Assembly (NCBI GenBank): GCA_947359465.1
Contig: OX375873.1
Location: 135,672,899 to 135,736,898 of the forward strand
Direction: 5' to 3'
DNA: 64,000 bases
Origin: Metellina segmentata
Lineage: Eukaryota; Arthropoda; Arachnida; Araneae; Tetragnathidae
Of this stretch, positions 32,086 to 43,982 are shown piece after piece. Position 1 is the first letter of the stretch. Every line of letters starts with the position of its first letter. The position numbers and the translations under genes were made by a program. The notes under the pieces are model-generated. The model was not told the DNA's origin. It did no database searches and saw nothing but the letters and a program-made list of their open reading frames with translations.

Positions 32086-32399
32086 TGTGACGTTAGAAAA
32101 ACAAAAACGTTTTGAACACCCAGATCATCGTGGGTCTTCCACGAGAGGGGAGCAGACGACCGCATAAAAAAGACCACCGTCTGATACAGTTATGCAATAA
32201 CAGGCCAGAAAGGCATTAAATCTGTCTGAGAGTCGGCTTGTTGATCCGACTTCTTGCACCCTTGCTTCTGGTTAGCTCACACATCTTCTTCTAAAGTTTC
32301 CGAGATACAAAGAGGCCGCACAGCTGTGAGTTTACCCCCTTTTGGGTTACAGGTGTGATTGAAAAAAACCATTCGAATCAACATTCCAAGAGGGAGGGT
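32086..32399. other. unassigned sequence
   Basis: No gene recognised. It may belong to the unknown repeat that follows. Confidence 0.35.
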
Positions 32400-32556
32400 G
32401 ACTCCCCCGAGAAACGCAAAGGGAGACGAGGGACAGACGCCAAGGGAGCAAGTGGGGGACGATAGAGCTCTCGAGACAGCTATACGGTGATGTTAAACAC
32501 CGGTAAAAGAATTAACTGTGAAAAGAAAAATTGTTTTTCATGAACATTCGCTCAGT
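32400..32556 (+). repeat. unknown dispersed repeat, copy 1
   Basis: It aligns with the reverse complement of 36340-36490, sharing GAGCTCTCG, AGACAGCTATA, GTTAAACACCGGT and ATGAACATTCG in order. No family recognised. Confidence 0.65.
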
Positions 32557-32687
32557 GATTATTCAGTGTAAATAATTTTGTAGATAATTTTCAAATTGTC
32601 AATTGACACCTTTTAAGTGAAATAAATGGCTTAAAAAGGTAGTCAGATTAGTTAAACTCCATTGTATTGATGTGGTGAACAAAATTC

Positions 32688-32795
32688 CACAGCCTCTATA
32701 CCATACGCTTACAAAGATACATGCACTGACACGGATTCGAACCAGGAACCTTCCGATCTAAAGGCTAACACTTTAACCACCAGACCGGTTGTTTC
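32688..32795 (-). repeat. SINE-B head, reverse orientation
   Basis: On the minus strand it reads ACCGGTCTGGTGGTTAAAGTG, then GGTTCGAATCC-like (here CTGGTTCGAATCCGTGTC) and GTAAGCGTATGGTATAGAGGC. The A- and B-box-like blocks mark a tRNA-derived head. Confidence 0.8.
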
Positions 32796-33390
32796 GCTGC
32801 AAAAGTGGAAGGGAACACCTAGAAAAATTGGTTTGAAACAAACTTAATTAGTCTAAAAACACGTTATTCTTCACCCTCTTGGTTGTTTATATTTGAGTCA
32901 GAAACTCTCCCCTGTAGTAGATAGCCTTTGGTGCAAGAACCTATTCCAAATGTCTCCAGTTCTGGACAATGTGTTTTTCTAACCTTTGTGTCAATAACAC
33001 TTTCTTTGTACGTGTAGGGTCCATTTGGTCTATTCTATGAGTTGTGAATGGTGCAATATGGCCCAATAAATCTCTTGCTCCATGAAAATCCAACTTACCA
33101 AGTTCGTCTCGAAAGAGTAATTTATATTAGTAGAATACAAGGTGAAACTCTAGTAGAATTTTCGCTTCTCTACTCTTATAAAAGGAAGTGTTTGTGTGTG
33201 TCTGTCTTTGTGTGGAGTTTCCTGACGAATCCATGGCATTTATAATAAGGAGATTTGGCACACATCTAGTTCCAAGTTTTTGCAATTGTTCTATATATAT
33301 CGTGCCTGAATTTTAAATTTTTATGTAGAACATTTTAAAATGAATTTATTAGTTCTTTTCACCATTCTTTCTTCTGTTACGGAAAAATGA
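32796..33390. other. unassigned AT-rich sequence
   Basis: No gene. A TATAAAAGGAAGTG plus GTGTGTGTCTGTC stretch near 33175 is reminiscent of some Helitron-like 5' ends but lacks a partner end. Confidence 0.35.
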
Positions 33391-34200
33391 GGAAACAACA
33401 CGATTTTGCTATATTTTCCCTCTGACGTCACGTCACAAGCGTCAGTATTACCTCGGATATCACCCACTGACGTCAGCCTTTGGAACTATGATAAGTTTTT
33501 TTCGCTTTTCGTCTTCCGTTGTGGAATGTGATATTACCCTTACGTCGGTTGACCTCGCGAGTATTGGATCTCTTCACAATTAAATGGGAATGTGTAACAA
33601 TCGGTGGGTTGGCGAGCGTAAGCGACCTGACCCCACGAAAAAGACTGTCATGGGCAAGGAAATTTTTTCATTCGATCGATACCTTGTATATTTGGTTTCC
33701 TTTTAATAAATATTTTTCAATCGATTATTTGTATTTTCGCTAGAGATTGTGACGTCACGTCGATTGGATTTCTTCACGATTCGAATTTGGGCGCATTTGC
33801 CTATGCTTAAATATTGAGCCTACGTAGACACAATAATTTCCTCTGACACCTAATCTCTGACGCAACGTCCGATCCGCCATCACGAAATACTCCAAAAGAA
33901 GATTCCCTTGGCCGAAATTACCCGTGCCTCTAACCAAAATTAAATCCAAAATAAAAAGATACCGCCAACGTTAGAGCGAGTCGCCTTTGTTAAGTTTCCC
34001 CTCGGATTTAATAAAGAAAATCAATCCACCCTAAAAGCAGAAATCGCCCTCGATTGCTAAACTCCGACTGACAGGGAGGCCGCGACAAGCAATTGAATTA
34101 TTGACCACCATCGATTTTTAATTCCCCCGAACGACCTCTGACCGCCGCAGCGGGACTAAGTCAACAAAAACCATCCGAAACAACAACCGTCCTCTTTTGA
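33391..34200. other. unique GC-richer island with CRE-like motifs
   Basis: High-complexity sequence with CTGACGTCAG near 33468 and several GACGTCA/ACGTCGG words. A GGCGAGCGTAAGCGACC block at 33613 is related to the Helitron-like terminal region at 22.8 kb. No supported protein. Conserved non-coding or promoter-like character is possible. Confidence 0.3.
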
Positions 34201-34467
34201 AGGAAAGGAGAGACGGAATGAGGGGTGGGGTGGCTGCAGGGGTTTTAAGCCGATCAGCGAAGGTCCTCTATCCTTGATCTTCTCTCGGAGGGAAGAGATT
34301 GAGTTGTATTTTCTATCACGAGGGATCAAAGGAAAGAAAGGGAGGTGTTACGGAGCACATCGGATCAAGTCCTTCATTATACGCAGGAGAGCGCTGTTGC
34401 AGATAATGGATTGGATTTTCCGATTCACTATTGGTCAGAGGCTCATGGACTTGCCTCCAAGAACGGC

Positions 34468-35242
34468 GTTGGATGACTAACGGACTAGCAACCGGCGGGT
34501 TACGAGTTCGAACCCAACCAAAAACCGTCGTGTATACAGTAGGGATGCGACATCGACAGCAAAACATCGATGCTCAAAATTAAAACATCGATGTTGATAA
34601 TACATCGTCCCAAAAACATCGATGTTTTTAAAATTCAGTGTATTTAAACTTTTTTCCCATATTTCTTAAAACTGGTTTAGCAACTAGTGATGCAACATCG
34701 GCTCCAATACATCGATGTTTTTTTTAAACATCAATCTTTTGAAAGCATCGACATTGATGTCACATCCCTACTTTTCAGACCCTTCACCCTTGGCCACTTT
34801 GGTCTAAAAGTATGATCAATTTGCTAATTATAAAAATTATGCTACATGGTTATTTTTTAAATTTTTATAATGGTACTTTTTTCATTGAAAAATAAAACAT
34901 CGACAAAGTAAAAACATCAACAAGTATAAACATCGATGTTACAAAAACATCAAGCTCCAATACATCGATGTTTTTTTTAAAACATCGATGTTTTGAAAAC
35001 ATCGACATCGATGTCGCATCCCTAGTATACAGGGGCCTGGTACACGTTAAGCCTGTCGGGATCTCAAACGTACGTTAGCATGGTGTGGAAGTTTGGAGAG
35101 TGGGCAGCCAGCTCAGATGTGGAATCGTCATCTGATGGTGGTTCAAAATGACTGGGATTTTTCCCTTGGGGGTGGATCTAGGACCGTCGCCAATATGTGT
35201 TGTTCCAGTGGGACGTTAATTAAGTACTTACCTACCAAGAAA
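34468..35242 (+). repeat. SINE-A split by a hAT-like MITE
   Basis: The head and start of the body (34468-34539) and the rest of the body to TTACCTACC (35025-35242) form one SINE-A once the MITE and one copy of GTATACAG are removed. The MITE is therefore younger than this SINE. Confidence 0.9.
34540..35024. mobile_element. hAT-like MITE with ATCGAT-rich interior
   Basis: A 485-bp element with 17-bp perfect terminal inverted repeats (TAGGGATGCGACATCGA) and an 8-bp target duplication GTATACAG (34532-34539, 35025-35032). The 8-bp duplication and TAGGGATG end fit the hAT superfamily. The interior repeats the palindromic word ACATCGATGT many times and contains a smaller copy with its own TIR-like ends (34685-34770). 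No coding capacity. Confidence 0.9.
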
Positions 35243-35335
35243 AGCGTAACAGTAAACGAAATTAGTGACTGGGACTGTCATTGCATTTTAAAAGCTCGAG
35301 ACTGCAGCAGACTTCTCTGTCTAGACTAGGTAGGT

Positions 35336-35592
35336 ATACGTACTGGAGCAACACAACGGTCCGGGATCAGTCCCACAAGGAAAAGATCCGAAGACAACAC
35401 CACGTAATTTTGAAAGACGCTCTGTCACTATGTTTCTAATGTCACTCGTCGTCAACGTGAGGAGGTCGCTTGAGGCCACGAAAGATTTAACGTGCACGAG
35501 CCTCCTTTGTACACGACGGTGTTCGTTGGATTCGAACTCTCAACCCTCAGGTTGCTAATTCATTACTCTTCCAATCGAGCCACGGCGGCCCC
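35336..35592 (-). repeat. SINE-A, near full length, reverse orientation
   Basis: Tail side ACTGGAGCAACACAACGG, body CTTGAGGCCACGAAAGATTT, head side GGATTCGAACTC and CATTACTCTTCCAATCGAG. Part of the middle is missing. Confidence 0.85.
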
Positions 35593-35648
35593 TAAGTCTA
35601 GACTAGAAGCGGGCATGCGAGACTTATGATTTGTGCCAGAGGAATTAA

Positions 35649-35848
35649 CCCTCCATGTGGTTTCGACGAGATATATCGTCCCTCAAGATCCAACCATGTC
35701 TGCTAATGACGAGATAACTCGTATTCAAGTTATTGTGGATATTTTTTGATGATGACGAGAGATCAAGATCTAGTCACTTTTCTTCCAGCGATCATGATCG
35801 TATTTCCTCTAATGACGAAATACCTCGTGGAGACAACCACCAGGAGGG
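35649..35848. mobile_element. piggyBac-like MITE
   Basis: A 200-bp element with ends CCCTCCATGTGGTT (left) and, read inward from the right, CCCTCCTGGTGGTT. Both are followed by CGAGxTATxTCGTC. It is flanked by TTAA (35645-35648) and TTGA (35849-35852), one base from a TTAA duplication. TTAA plus CCC ends is the piggyBac pattern. Confidence 0.65.
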
Positions 35849-36339
35849 TTGATCCTCTAATTGGTTTCAACGAGATTACTCGTCAGTTTGTCTGATGTTT
35901 TTTAATTACTAGATATCTCTTGGAGATACCACTGCCCTATTACGCCGGGGGTATGAAGATGCAAGAACGCTGTTTGGATGATATCTTTGCATCGGAGGCT
36001 TTATTCATGTCAAGGGAAGGCACCAGAAGGATTAAAAACTACCCAACTGGTCAATACTAAGCATTCTGAAACGACATCCTATATTTTAGGTTGTATCAGT
36101 GTCTATGGATTGAAAGCTCTTGGATGAACAGGAATTGATTTTGTGTTTGGGAAAACGTTATCTTTTTGACATGACAATTTTGAAGAGGATTAATAATGGG
36201 TTGACACTGGGGCTGCACCACAATATTAAACTGGGGTCGGATTCAGATGGATACATTTACAAGTTTTTTATTCCAACTAGAAAGGCCACGATTAACATTA
36301 GGAAGACTTTACACAATATATACAGAAAACATTCGATGA
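35849..36339. other. unassigned sequence
   Basis: Begins with CCTCTAATTGGTTTCAACGAG, a diverged echo of the adjacent MITE end, so a second degraded copy may overlap. Nothing else recognised. Confidence 0.35.
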
Positions 36340-36490
36340 ACGAATGTTCATAAAGAAAGAGTAAGCTTTTCTCCACAATTCGATTTTTTTCCCACCGGTG
36401 TTTAACTTCACCATATAGCTGTCTAACGAGAGCTCTTTTTCGGCACCTCTTCGCACAATGGCGTCTCTGTTTCGTCTCTGTTCTAAAGAT
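36340..36490 (-). repeat. unknown dispersed repeat, copy 2
   Basis: Reverse-complement counterpart of 32400-32556. A minus-strand frame across it (RQLYGEVKHRWEKNR) has a partial match in copy 1 (RQLYGDVKH), so it may derive from a coding element I cannot name. Confidence 0.6.
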
Positions 36491-37080
36491 GATGTCATCC
36501 CAAAACTTAAAAATCTCGTGTATTTTATTTATCTCGTGACATTCATTTATCACGTGACATTTATTTTCAGATTTCGAGACCTTCATACGGAGCTACGCTC
36601 AAGTACATTGGCCAGAAATTTATGCCACTTGACTTTTATATGTGACCACGCTCTAGTAGATTGGCCAACATTTTATGCTTCTCCTCGTAATGATTGTCCC
36701 TTCACCAGTCTTCACTATAATGTCACTTCCAGACGGTCTGCTAGTAAGACGGTAAGGTTAAGAGTTAACTAAAGATAGTGAACCTAATATTTTGGAATGA
36801 TTGATGTGAGAAGTACTGTTAAAGATACATCATTACACTAAAATGAATCGAGATTTTTTTTTTTTTCTAAATCATAATAGTAAAAAAATAGATCTTGTTT
36901 TATAGATCAATTTCTACGACAAAGGTTGTGGAAATACCGTCAGTATGGCACGTAATGCAGATATAATCGTTTTTGAACAGCAATTTCCGCCATGAGGGTT
37001 TGAGATTAACAACCATCCGTTAGGATTACCACATTTAAAACACCGATTCTGTTATCTCTTATTGTTTTTATGTTTCACGT
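36491..37080. other. unassigned sequence
   Basis: No gene or repeat recognised. Confidence 0.4.
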
Positions 37081-37081
37081 G

Positions 37082-37364
37082 AGCCGACCAACCGGTCTAG
37101 TGGTCAAGGTGTTGGCCTCTGGATCGGAAGGTTCATGGTTCGAATCCGGGTCAGGGCATGGATGTAAATTGTGCTTTCCTTTGTTAGGGACAATGATGGT
37201 CCACCCACTGGGTGCCCCTTCACAAGTGACCATCACTTCTGGCCTTGTATAAGGCTACAATGACTTCGGTCAATTCTGTACTGTATTGTATTTCTGTATT
37301 GTATTATGTATTGTATTTGTCTTTGCAATCTGTACCCAGCCTTGCCATTGGAAATAAAAAAAAA
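37082..37364 (+). repeat. SINE-B head on a distinct poly(A)-tailed body
   Basis: The head reads CCGACCAACCGGTCTAGTGG, then GGTTCGAATCCGGGTCAGG. The body that follows (TGATGGTCCACCCACTGGG, GTGACCATCACTTCTGGCC, TATTGTATT repeats) is unlike SINE-A. It ends with AATAAA and a 9-A run, so it was mobilised with a poly(A) tail. Confidence 0.8.
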
Positions 37365-38813
37365 TGTTTCAAATGAAGAAAAAGGTTACCATAACAGACT
37401 TTAAAAAATAGTATTACATTAACAGTTAAATATAAAAGTTTCTGATGAAAATTACAGTTATTTAAATTAAATTTACGTTTTTCTCTGAAAGAGAAAAAAG
37501 TAATAACCTATGTCAACATTCAATTCGTGTAAAAAATAAAAAATATTATTAAAAGAAAAATAATCTGAGTGGCAAAACTCAGTCGTGAAAAATAAATTCT
37601 ATCGTCTTTCATAAAATTGTATATAGCTGTTTGAAGTAATATACCAAGTGTTTACTGGAAACTCTTCTAGCTAATTTCCAAGAGCCCGCAGCAACCAGTT
37701 GCAGTTGAATACGTCTAGAATAGGAAGTACTTCTCTTTAATCTAAAAACTTTTGATTTTTTTGGGGGGAATGAAAGGGCCCCAGATTGAATGGAAGTTGA
37801 TTATGAAAAGGGCGTTTTTCTTTTCCCAGTGATGAAGATTTAACCTTTCCCCTTTTTTAATGCCCCCGGAGTTCTGGAGCGTCCAAAATTGGATTGACTC
37901 TCTCTCTCTGCCTTTACCCCCTTTTCCTGATTTGTATAGAATGGGAAAAGAAGAGAAAAAAAATCCCTGATATCAGAATCCAGTTATTGAAATTTTTTCC
38001 TTTCGCTCTTTTCGTTTTGAGTCTGAATTTTACGGTTCCAAATAATCTGGAGAAAAGTTGGACGGATTCTCTCCTGGAAAGAGGAATCAGGAGGAAAAAA
38101 TAGAACGAATGCTCGTCAAGCCCTTTTCTTATTTCATATTCCTGTTTTGTCCAGTTTTATTTCCCAGTAGGGATTATAGATATCTAGTTGGAACAGGAGT
38201 TCGTCTTCCATAGTGGGACTATTTCCATGCGGAGTGTTATGGGATAGTAGGGATGTGAACCGTCGTGGCAGAATTGAAAAGGACACTTCGCAGGATTCGA
38301 GCTTTTTCGTCTTTCGAGCGAAATTGTAGAATTTATTATGTTCCCGCGTGTTGAAACTTTTTTAATGATTCTGCTAAAGCATTGCGTACAAGAAAAATAT
38401 CAATTGTGTCTATTTGAAGTTTCACACCTTCCACCGACACGTATGGAAAAATCACATTACAATGCCCTTATTTCAATTCGTTTCTGAAATACATTAAAAT
38501 AAAAAAAGTCTTGTCTTTTAGGTTTGAAACCAATTGTCTAAAAAAAAACCCGAATTAAATTTCTAAGATGGTCTCGAGTATCTTCTTAATTTTGAGACAA
38601 CCACAAGAAATTTGTGTTCCCTAGGAATATCCGCTTTGATAACAATGTCTATTTCTTTCCATATGTTTAAAGCAGAGTTGGCGCCTGTCTTTTCTCTATA
38701 CAAATATACATCCTTTGAACATTCCACATAAAATTTGTTACACTAATACTTTGGAATCCTGTGAGTATTATAGGCTAACTCAACCCTTGTTCTATTTGTC
38801 CTAGGTGTGCAGG
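37365..38813. other. unassigned AT-rich sequence
   Basis: About 1.4 kb without a recognised gene or mobile element. Confidence 0.45.
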
Positions 38814-38925
38814 GCCGACCAACCGGTATAGTGGTTAAGGTGTTAGCTAAATCGGAAGGTTCCTGGTTCGAATCCGGGTCCGGACATGGATGTTTGTAAG
38901 CGTATGGTGTAGAGACGGCTAGTAT
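38814..38925 (+). repeat. SINE-B head, 3' truncated
   Basis: GGCCGACCAACCGGTATAGTGG, GGTTCGAATCCGGGTCC and GTAAGCGTATGGTGTAGAG, then stops at the start of the body. Confidence 0.85.
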
Positions 38926-38969
38926 TAATAATTTTTTAATTTCAGTAATATTTGTTTTCTATCTTATTT

Positions 38970-39690
38970 TAATATGTACAAAGCCACATGTGTCATGTAT
39001 GGTAGTAAATTTAGGTTTGGTTAGGTGTTCAATTTTGCTTCTGTTCAAACGCATCAACGATAATGTTTAAGGCTTCTTGCCAACACCAATCTGTCCATCC
39101 ATAAAGCCAACGTCAAATCTGTGCAAAGCCACCAGTGTCTGTTGGGTGGTAAATTTGCCATCATCTAAACAAAAAAAACATCAATAAATCCATTGCGTTT
39201 CAACCCACTATCAGCATTTTACATGCAATGTTATTGCCACTGTCAAATCTCTCCAAACCACCAGTGTAAAGTCGGGTTCTAAATCCAATATCTGTTGCAA
39301 GCCACCATCAATATTTCCACCAAACTTCAAATACAACGCCTTCAAGGCTTATTGCCACCAACAAACTGCCCATGCATAAAGGCACCATCAAATCTCTCCA
39401 AGGCTACCCATGTCATGTCGGGTGCAGGTGGTAACATGCCCGTGTCATGTTGTGTCAAAACAGTAACTCATTTTTTTACATTTTGGTTCTGTTCAAATAC
39501 ATAATCGATACTGTTTAAGGCTTATTCACACCAACAAACTCCAAATTTGTACTAAGCCAGCTGTTTCATCAAGGGTGGTAAATTTTGTTTCTGTTCAAAC
39601 ACATCAACAATACTGTTCAAGGTTTATTGCCACCATCCATCTGTACATCCATAAAGCCACTGTCAAATGTGTCAAATGCTCCAATCCACG
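38970..39690. repeat. complex imperfect tandem repeat, unit about 100 bp
   Basis: Recurring blocks: TTCTGTTCAAACxCATCAAC, ACTGTTTAAGGCTTATTGCC, CATCCATAAAGCCAC, GTCAAATCTxTxCAAAGCC and CAGTGTCxTGT-GGGTGGTAAATTTG. TTCTGTTCAAA appears near 39050, 39485 and 39590, with partial units between. Units have diverged and the period is irregular. Confidence 0.75.
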
Positions 39691-40813
39691 CCGGAGATTC
39701 CAATCGCATCCTTAGACGTCTCGCTACGTTCTCCCATAGCGGCATACGCAAATTTGTTAACGTTTACGTTGTTGCGACGTTTCGTACCTTTTCATTTTAA
39801 CATCCCTTGTATATAAAGAGATAAGAAAGAGCAGCTAATAAAAGGAGAAATTGGATTAAAATTTGACTACCATTAATAGTAGAATTTGTGTACAGTTGAA
39901 TTCTAACGAGTTGAGGTATGCAGTTTTTTAACCATCACAAAAAACGGTGTGCGTTTGACTCATGTAAAATAAAACCAATAGGATAATTGAATAATACCTA
40001 AGTTAAAAAAAGTGTTTTATACAGTTCACTTTTATCTCAATCTATTAAGCAAAATATGCGTAGAAATTTCCAATACTATGCTAATTAAATTATCTTTACA
40101 ATATTTCAACAACCACAATACAAAGATTTGTGAACACATTTTCGATTTTGCGATACAAACTTAGTATCGTTGTAAAACCGATGCCGCCTCATGTAAGTAT
40201 ATTTTTCCAATTCAGTTCTTAACTGATGTAGAAATAATACCAACAGATAGGGCACTGCAATGTGCGTATCTTTCTTCGTGGAAATGAAAGCTATACAAAT
40301 TTATGGGTTCGTTAAGAGTAATATTACAGGCTCGCCGAGTTCTAAATTTAAGAAATTGTTTACAACCAAAAACCGAAATCAAAATTAATGTCTCGCAAAT
40401 GTAAATAGGACCAGTTATACTCAGTATTATAATAAAGGATGTTTATATGGATGCGTGTTATTGATTAAATTTAAAAGATAGATAGAATTTGTGAATGAGT
40501 GATGTTCATCAACATTAAACATTTTACCATCCTAATCATACATAAATATAATTTTGTGTCTACATATACACAGGATAATTAATTAGGTTGCATAATATTT
40601 GAGGTTTTCTATGAAACGCATTGATGTGAGAAATATTTAGTTAGTTACTCATTTAATAAACAAATATAGCACCATTAAAATATTTATTATAACACTTAAT
40701 TGTTTATTAATTGTAGAGTCGTTATGGCTACATGTATTAATTAAATTCTTTAATTAATATATATTAATATAATATTATAATATATTAATATTATAATATA
40801 ATTATATATATAA

Positions 40814-40877
<64 letters not shown>

Positions 40878-41619
40878 TACATAGATAGATTTGGGATGCT
40901 TTTGTCAATCTTATTGAAAATACATACATTTTTACATAAACGATTTGCACTAGTCTTAAGAGGATAAAATTATAGAAGCCCGGAAATATACCCAGTTCCG
41001 AAGCTTTTTCACAAATGTGTTTTGCGAATACCGAATAATATGCAGCTCATATTTATCTTCCTGGCCTCTTTTGCAATCCTCTGAAAGGGTCTTCGTTTCC
41101 TGTTGTAATGCGGGATATGCGTCAGTTTCTCTAAAATGCTGTAACTTCGCTCATTATTGTGTCCAGTATGAACGAAAAACTACTTTGGTTTCAATTAAAG
41201 ATTCATTGTTTTTTTTTTCAGAAGTCCGTTCAAGGATGTTTGTTTCCCTGCTTTAAGGGTGTCTTCGCAGTAAAATGCATTTACATGTGGTTTCCTGAAA
41301 GTGAAGTTATTGATCACAAGCGAGTGTTCGAGTTCTAAATGTTTTGCGTTACGGTATTTTTAGTTACAAATGCGAAAAATAAAATCATGTTTTTCTATTT
41401 ATGACACCGAAAAGATAAAATTTAACGATTAACAAATTAAAATTCCTCGGTTGCTCCCATTGACGAGTACAGAAATCACTACAATCACTAATGTTTGTTT
41501 ACTTGCCGATATAATATTATTTACCGTTGCGATGAACTACCGTTGAATCATGTGAATAAAAGCAGTTTTGAATTTCACAGCAATATTAAGCTGTTTTGTT
41601 CATTTAAAATTCTGATTAC
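39691..41619. other. AT-rich spacer with a simple-repeat tract
   Basis: No gene is supported. TATATAAAG at 39809 resembles a TATA box but no gene follows. The (AT)n tract is listed separately. Confidence 0.4.
40745..40870. repeat. AT-rich simple repeat, (AT)n
   Basis: Mixed TTAATATA repeats run into a pure (AT) tract of about 50 bp (40815-40868). Confidence 0.95.
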
Positions 41620-43173
41620 TCTATACAAATAAGAATGTAGTGTTTATTTGTACATTGAATATTTTCGACCCATTTCAAGTTTTCTATCCGGTTTCGACCC
41701 TTCTGATGCCAAATTCGCCTCTTGCGCGTTTGGTGTTTGTCTGTATGTATGTGCCTTATACACGTCCACACGATTTAATATATTTTCAAGAAACTTTGCA
41801 TACTGTGAGTACTTATCTTGAGTGACTGAACTTGGTTGTGTAAGTCTGTCTGTTCGTCTTTCTGTTCTATGTTCTATTTTGCGTTTGTGTGTTTGTGCAA
41901 GCATGACATGAATTGAATTCCAGATATGTGAAAACACTGTCGTTTATTTTATACATTATCTATTAGTTTAATGAATGCAATATTAAACATTTTTGTATTG
42001 TTATATTTAGATCAGTTTCTTGCTAAACCACACGAGTAAGTATATTTAAATCAACCATAATTTGGTTAATTTATTATACTGGAATGTATATTGAGCATTA
42101 CGATTAGTTGGCTTGCTTTACCAGTACTACTAAACAAGCAATTATTTTTCAAAATATTATTTTTGTATGGAATTTCAGCTTTGATACTTTGTTTACTTAG
42201 AGTCTTATTTTTGATCTTTGTGCAATGTAAACCATGTCAAAATATTTGGGACAGACGATATTTTTCAACAAATGGGAATGAAACGGAAACTCGTGTTGGT
42301 TGATCATGTGCAGTAATATTTTCTGTTTTTTTTTGTTCTGAATTAATTTTGCATTCCTAAATTTTGCGCACTTTTTCATTGTAAGTTTAGGCAACTTCGG
42401 GATCAAGAGATAAAAAGGAATCACAAATTAATATCTTTAGAACACCTTTTTCCCCACACCTTTTTATTTTGTTTTATTTCGCTGTTTTCGGTTTTTAAAT
42501 ATTTACTATTTTAATAAATGTATTTTACTTCTCATCACACGCAACACCACCACAAAGTATTCGACATAAAGTGGCAGGTCATTCATTATAAAGCAAATTT
42601 TAAGTGTAATTATGCCGTTATTGAAAGAAATAATGTTTAAAAAATCCAAACTACAACTTTTCAAACATTAAAATTTGTTTGTCAAATGATAGGAAAAGAT
42701 TGCGAAATTGCACAATGTCGCATGCCGGTTGTAAGAGTGCCACTAGTAATCAAATTATTGTTTTGTGGACTATGAGTGCGAGAGCACTCGCCGTAAATTG
42801 TAGATTTTATTAATTGAGTTAAACATGAAAAGAACCTAAGAAAAGGAATTCCAAATCTTCCTCAAAATCGTTTTTTTGTAGTAGTATCCTTAGTGTCACC
42901 TTTCGTCATTTTGTAGTAGTAGCCTTAGTGTCACCTTTCGTCATTTTGTAGGGTTGTCATACAGCAAGGGTACGATGTATGTGAAATGTATTACATGAAT
43001 GGATATGCCTGTGTAGGATTTGTGTCCGAATTAAGTTGTACAAATTATAAAGATGGTGAAAGGTGTTAAAATATTATTATATTCCACGAAAAATTAAGTC
43101 ATTATATATTTTGATCATCTCTTCAATCTAGAGTAAGCCAATTCAAACCGAGTAAGGTCGGGCATTTTGCTAG
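41620..43173 (+). mobile_element. Helitron-like non-autonomous element, copy 1
   Basis: A 1,554-bp unit shared with 47574-49056. The start is TCTATACAAATAAG, close to known Helitron 5' ends. The end is GGGCATTTTGCTAG followed by T, fitting CTRR. No inverted terminal repeats or target duplication are seen, as expected for Helitrons. A 36-bp block (CCTTAGTGTCACCTTTCGTC) is duplicated at 42888-42950 in this copy only. No coding region. Confidence 0.65.
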
Positions 43174-43982
43174 TACCTTAAAATACGGTCTATTCTATAA
43201 GCCCTCGTGATCAAATAATTCACTAAGCACTGTTTCTATTTACCATCAAGTCAGTACTAACAGAAGCAGTCACCTGTTTTTATTTCTGTTTTGATTCTGA
43301 TCCCTCGCTAGGTGATCAAAAGCAGTTAGTGTCTACTTAAAAACCTTTTTTTAGGTTTCCAAAAAAAAAAACCTTTAAAACGCCATTAATAACAGTTTTA
43401 TTTAGGAAGAAAAGGAAAATTGGCAACAACAAAACTGTTTTTCTTTTCTTTATATTTCAACTTTACAAAGTATTACTTTCTGAAGTTGGATCTACCATTT
43501 AAAATGGCAAATCATCAATTATAAATAAAATAAAAATAATATTTGTCTCAGAAAAATAATAATTGGCTTTGCCAAATCACTAGAAACGTTTTAACACACG
43601 CTTGCATAAATTCATTTTAATTAAAAAAAGAATGGGTACCTACAAAATCTTATAAAGTTGGTAACAATAAAAATACTATGACAAGTCTTGATTGCACAAT
43701 TTCTTCAAAACCACTTAAGCAAAATAAAGAAGTTAAAAAATTTTCTGCCCTCCACGAAGTTCTATGGGGGTAGGAAGCTTCCTCTATAGTTGTTTTCCAG
43801 TAACGATATAGGTGTCAGGGACTAGGAGTAAATGTAGGTGAACCCTTCATATTTCCTCTTTGTATTTTTAAACCTCAACAATCCTTCTATTTACCTAAGA
43901 AATGACTAAATATAGTTACAAATTCATAATAAATTAACGGAAAATGATAAAAGGGATATACATACAGATTCTAAGCGATATG
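43174..43982. other. unassigned AT-rich sequence
   Basis: No gene or repeat recognised. Confidence 0.4.

Noticed and set aside
33160..33240. Possible Helitron 5' end (TATAAAAGGAAGTG with GT-rich run)
   Set aside because: There is no CTRR hairpin partner at a sensible distance and no second copy in the window.
37082..37160. Functional tRNA genes in the SINE heads
   Set aside because: Heads keep A- and B-box-like blocks but do not form a full cloverleaf by eye and are embedded in SINE bodies.
39805..39820. TATA box at TATATAAAG
   Set aside because: No downstream gene or initiator; such words are common in AT-rich DNA.
40815..40868. (AT)n tract as a regulatory site
   Set aside because: It is a plain microsatellite with no further evidence.
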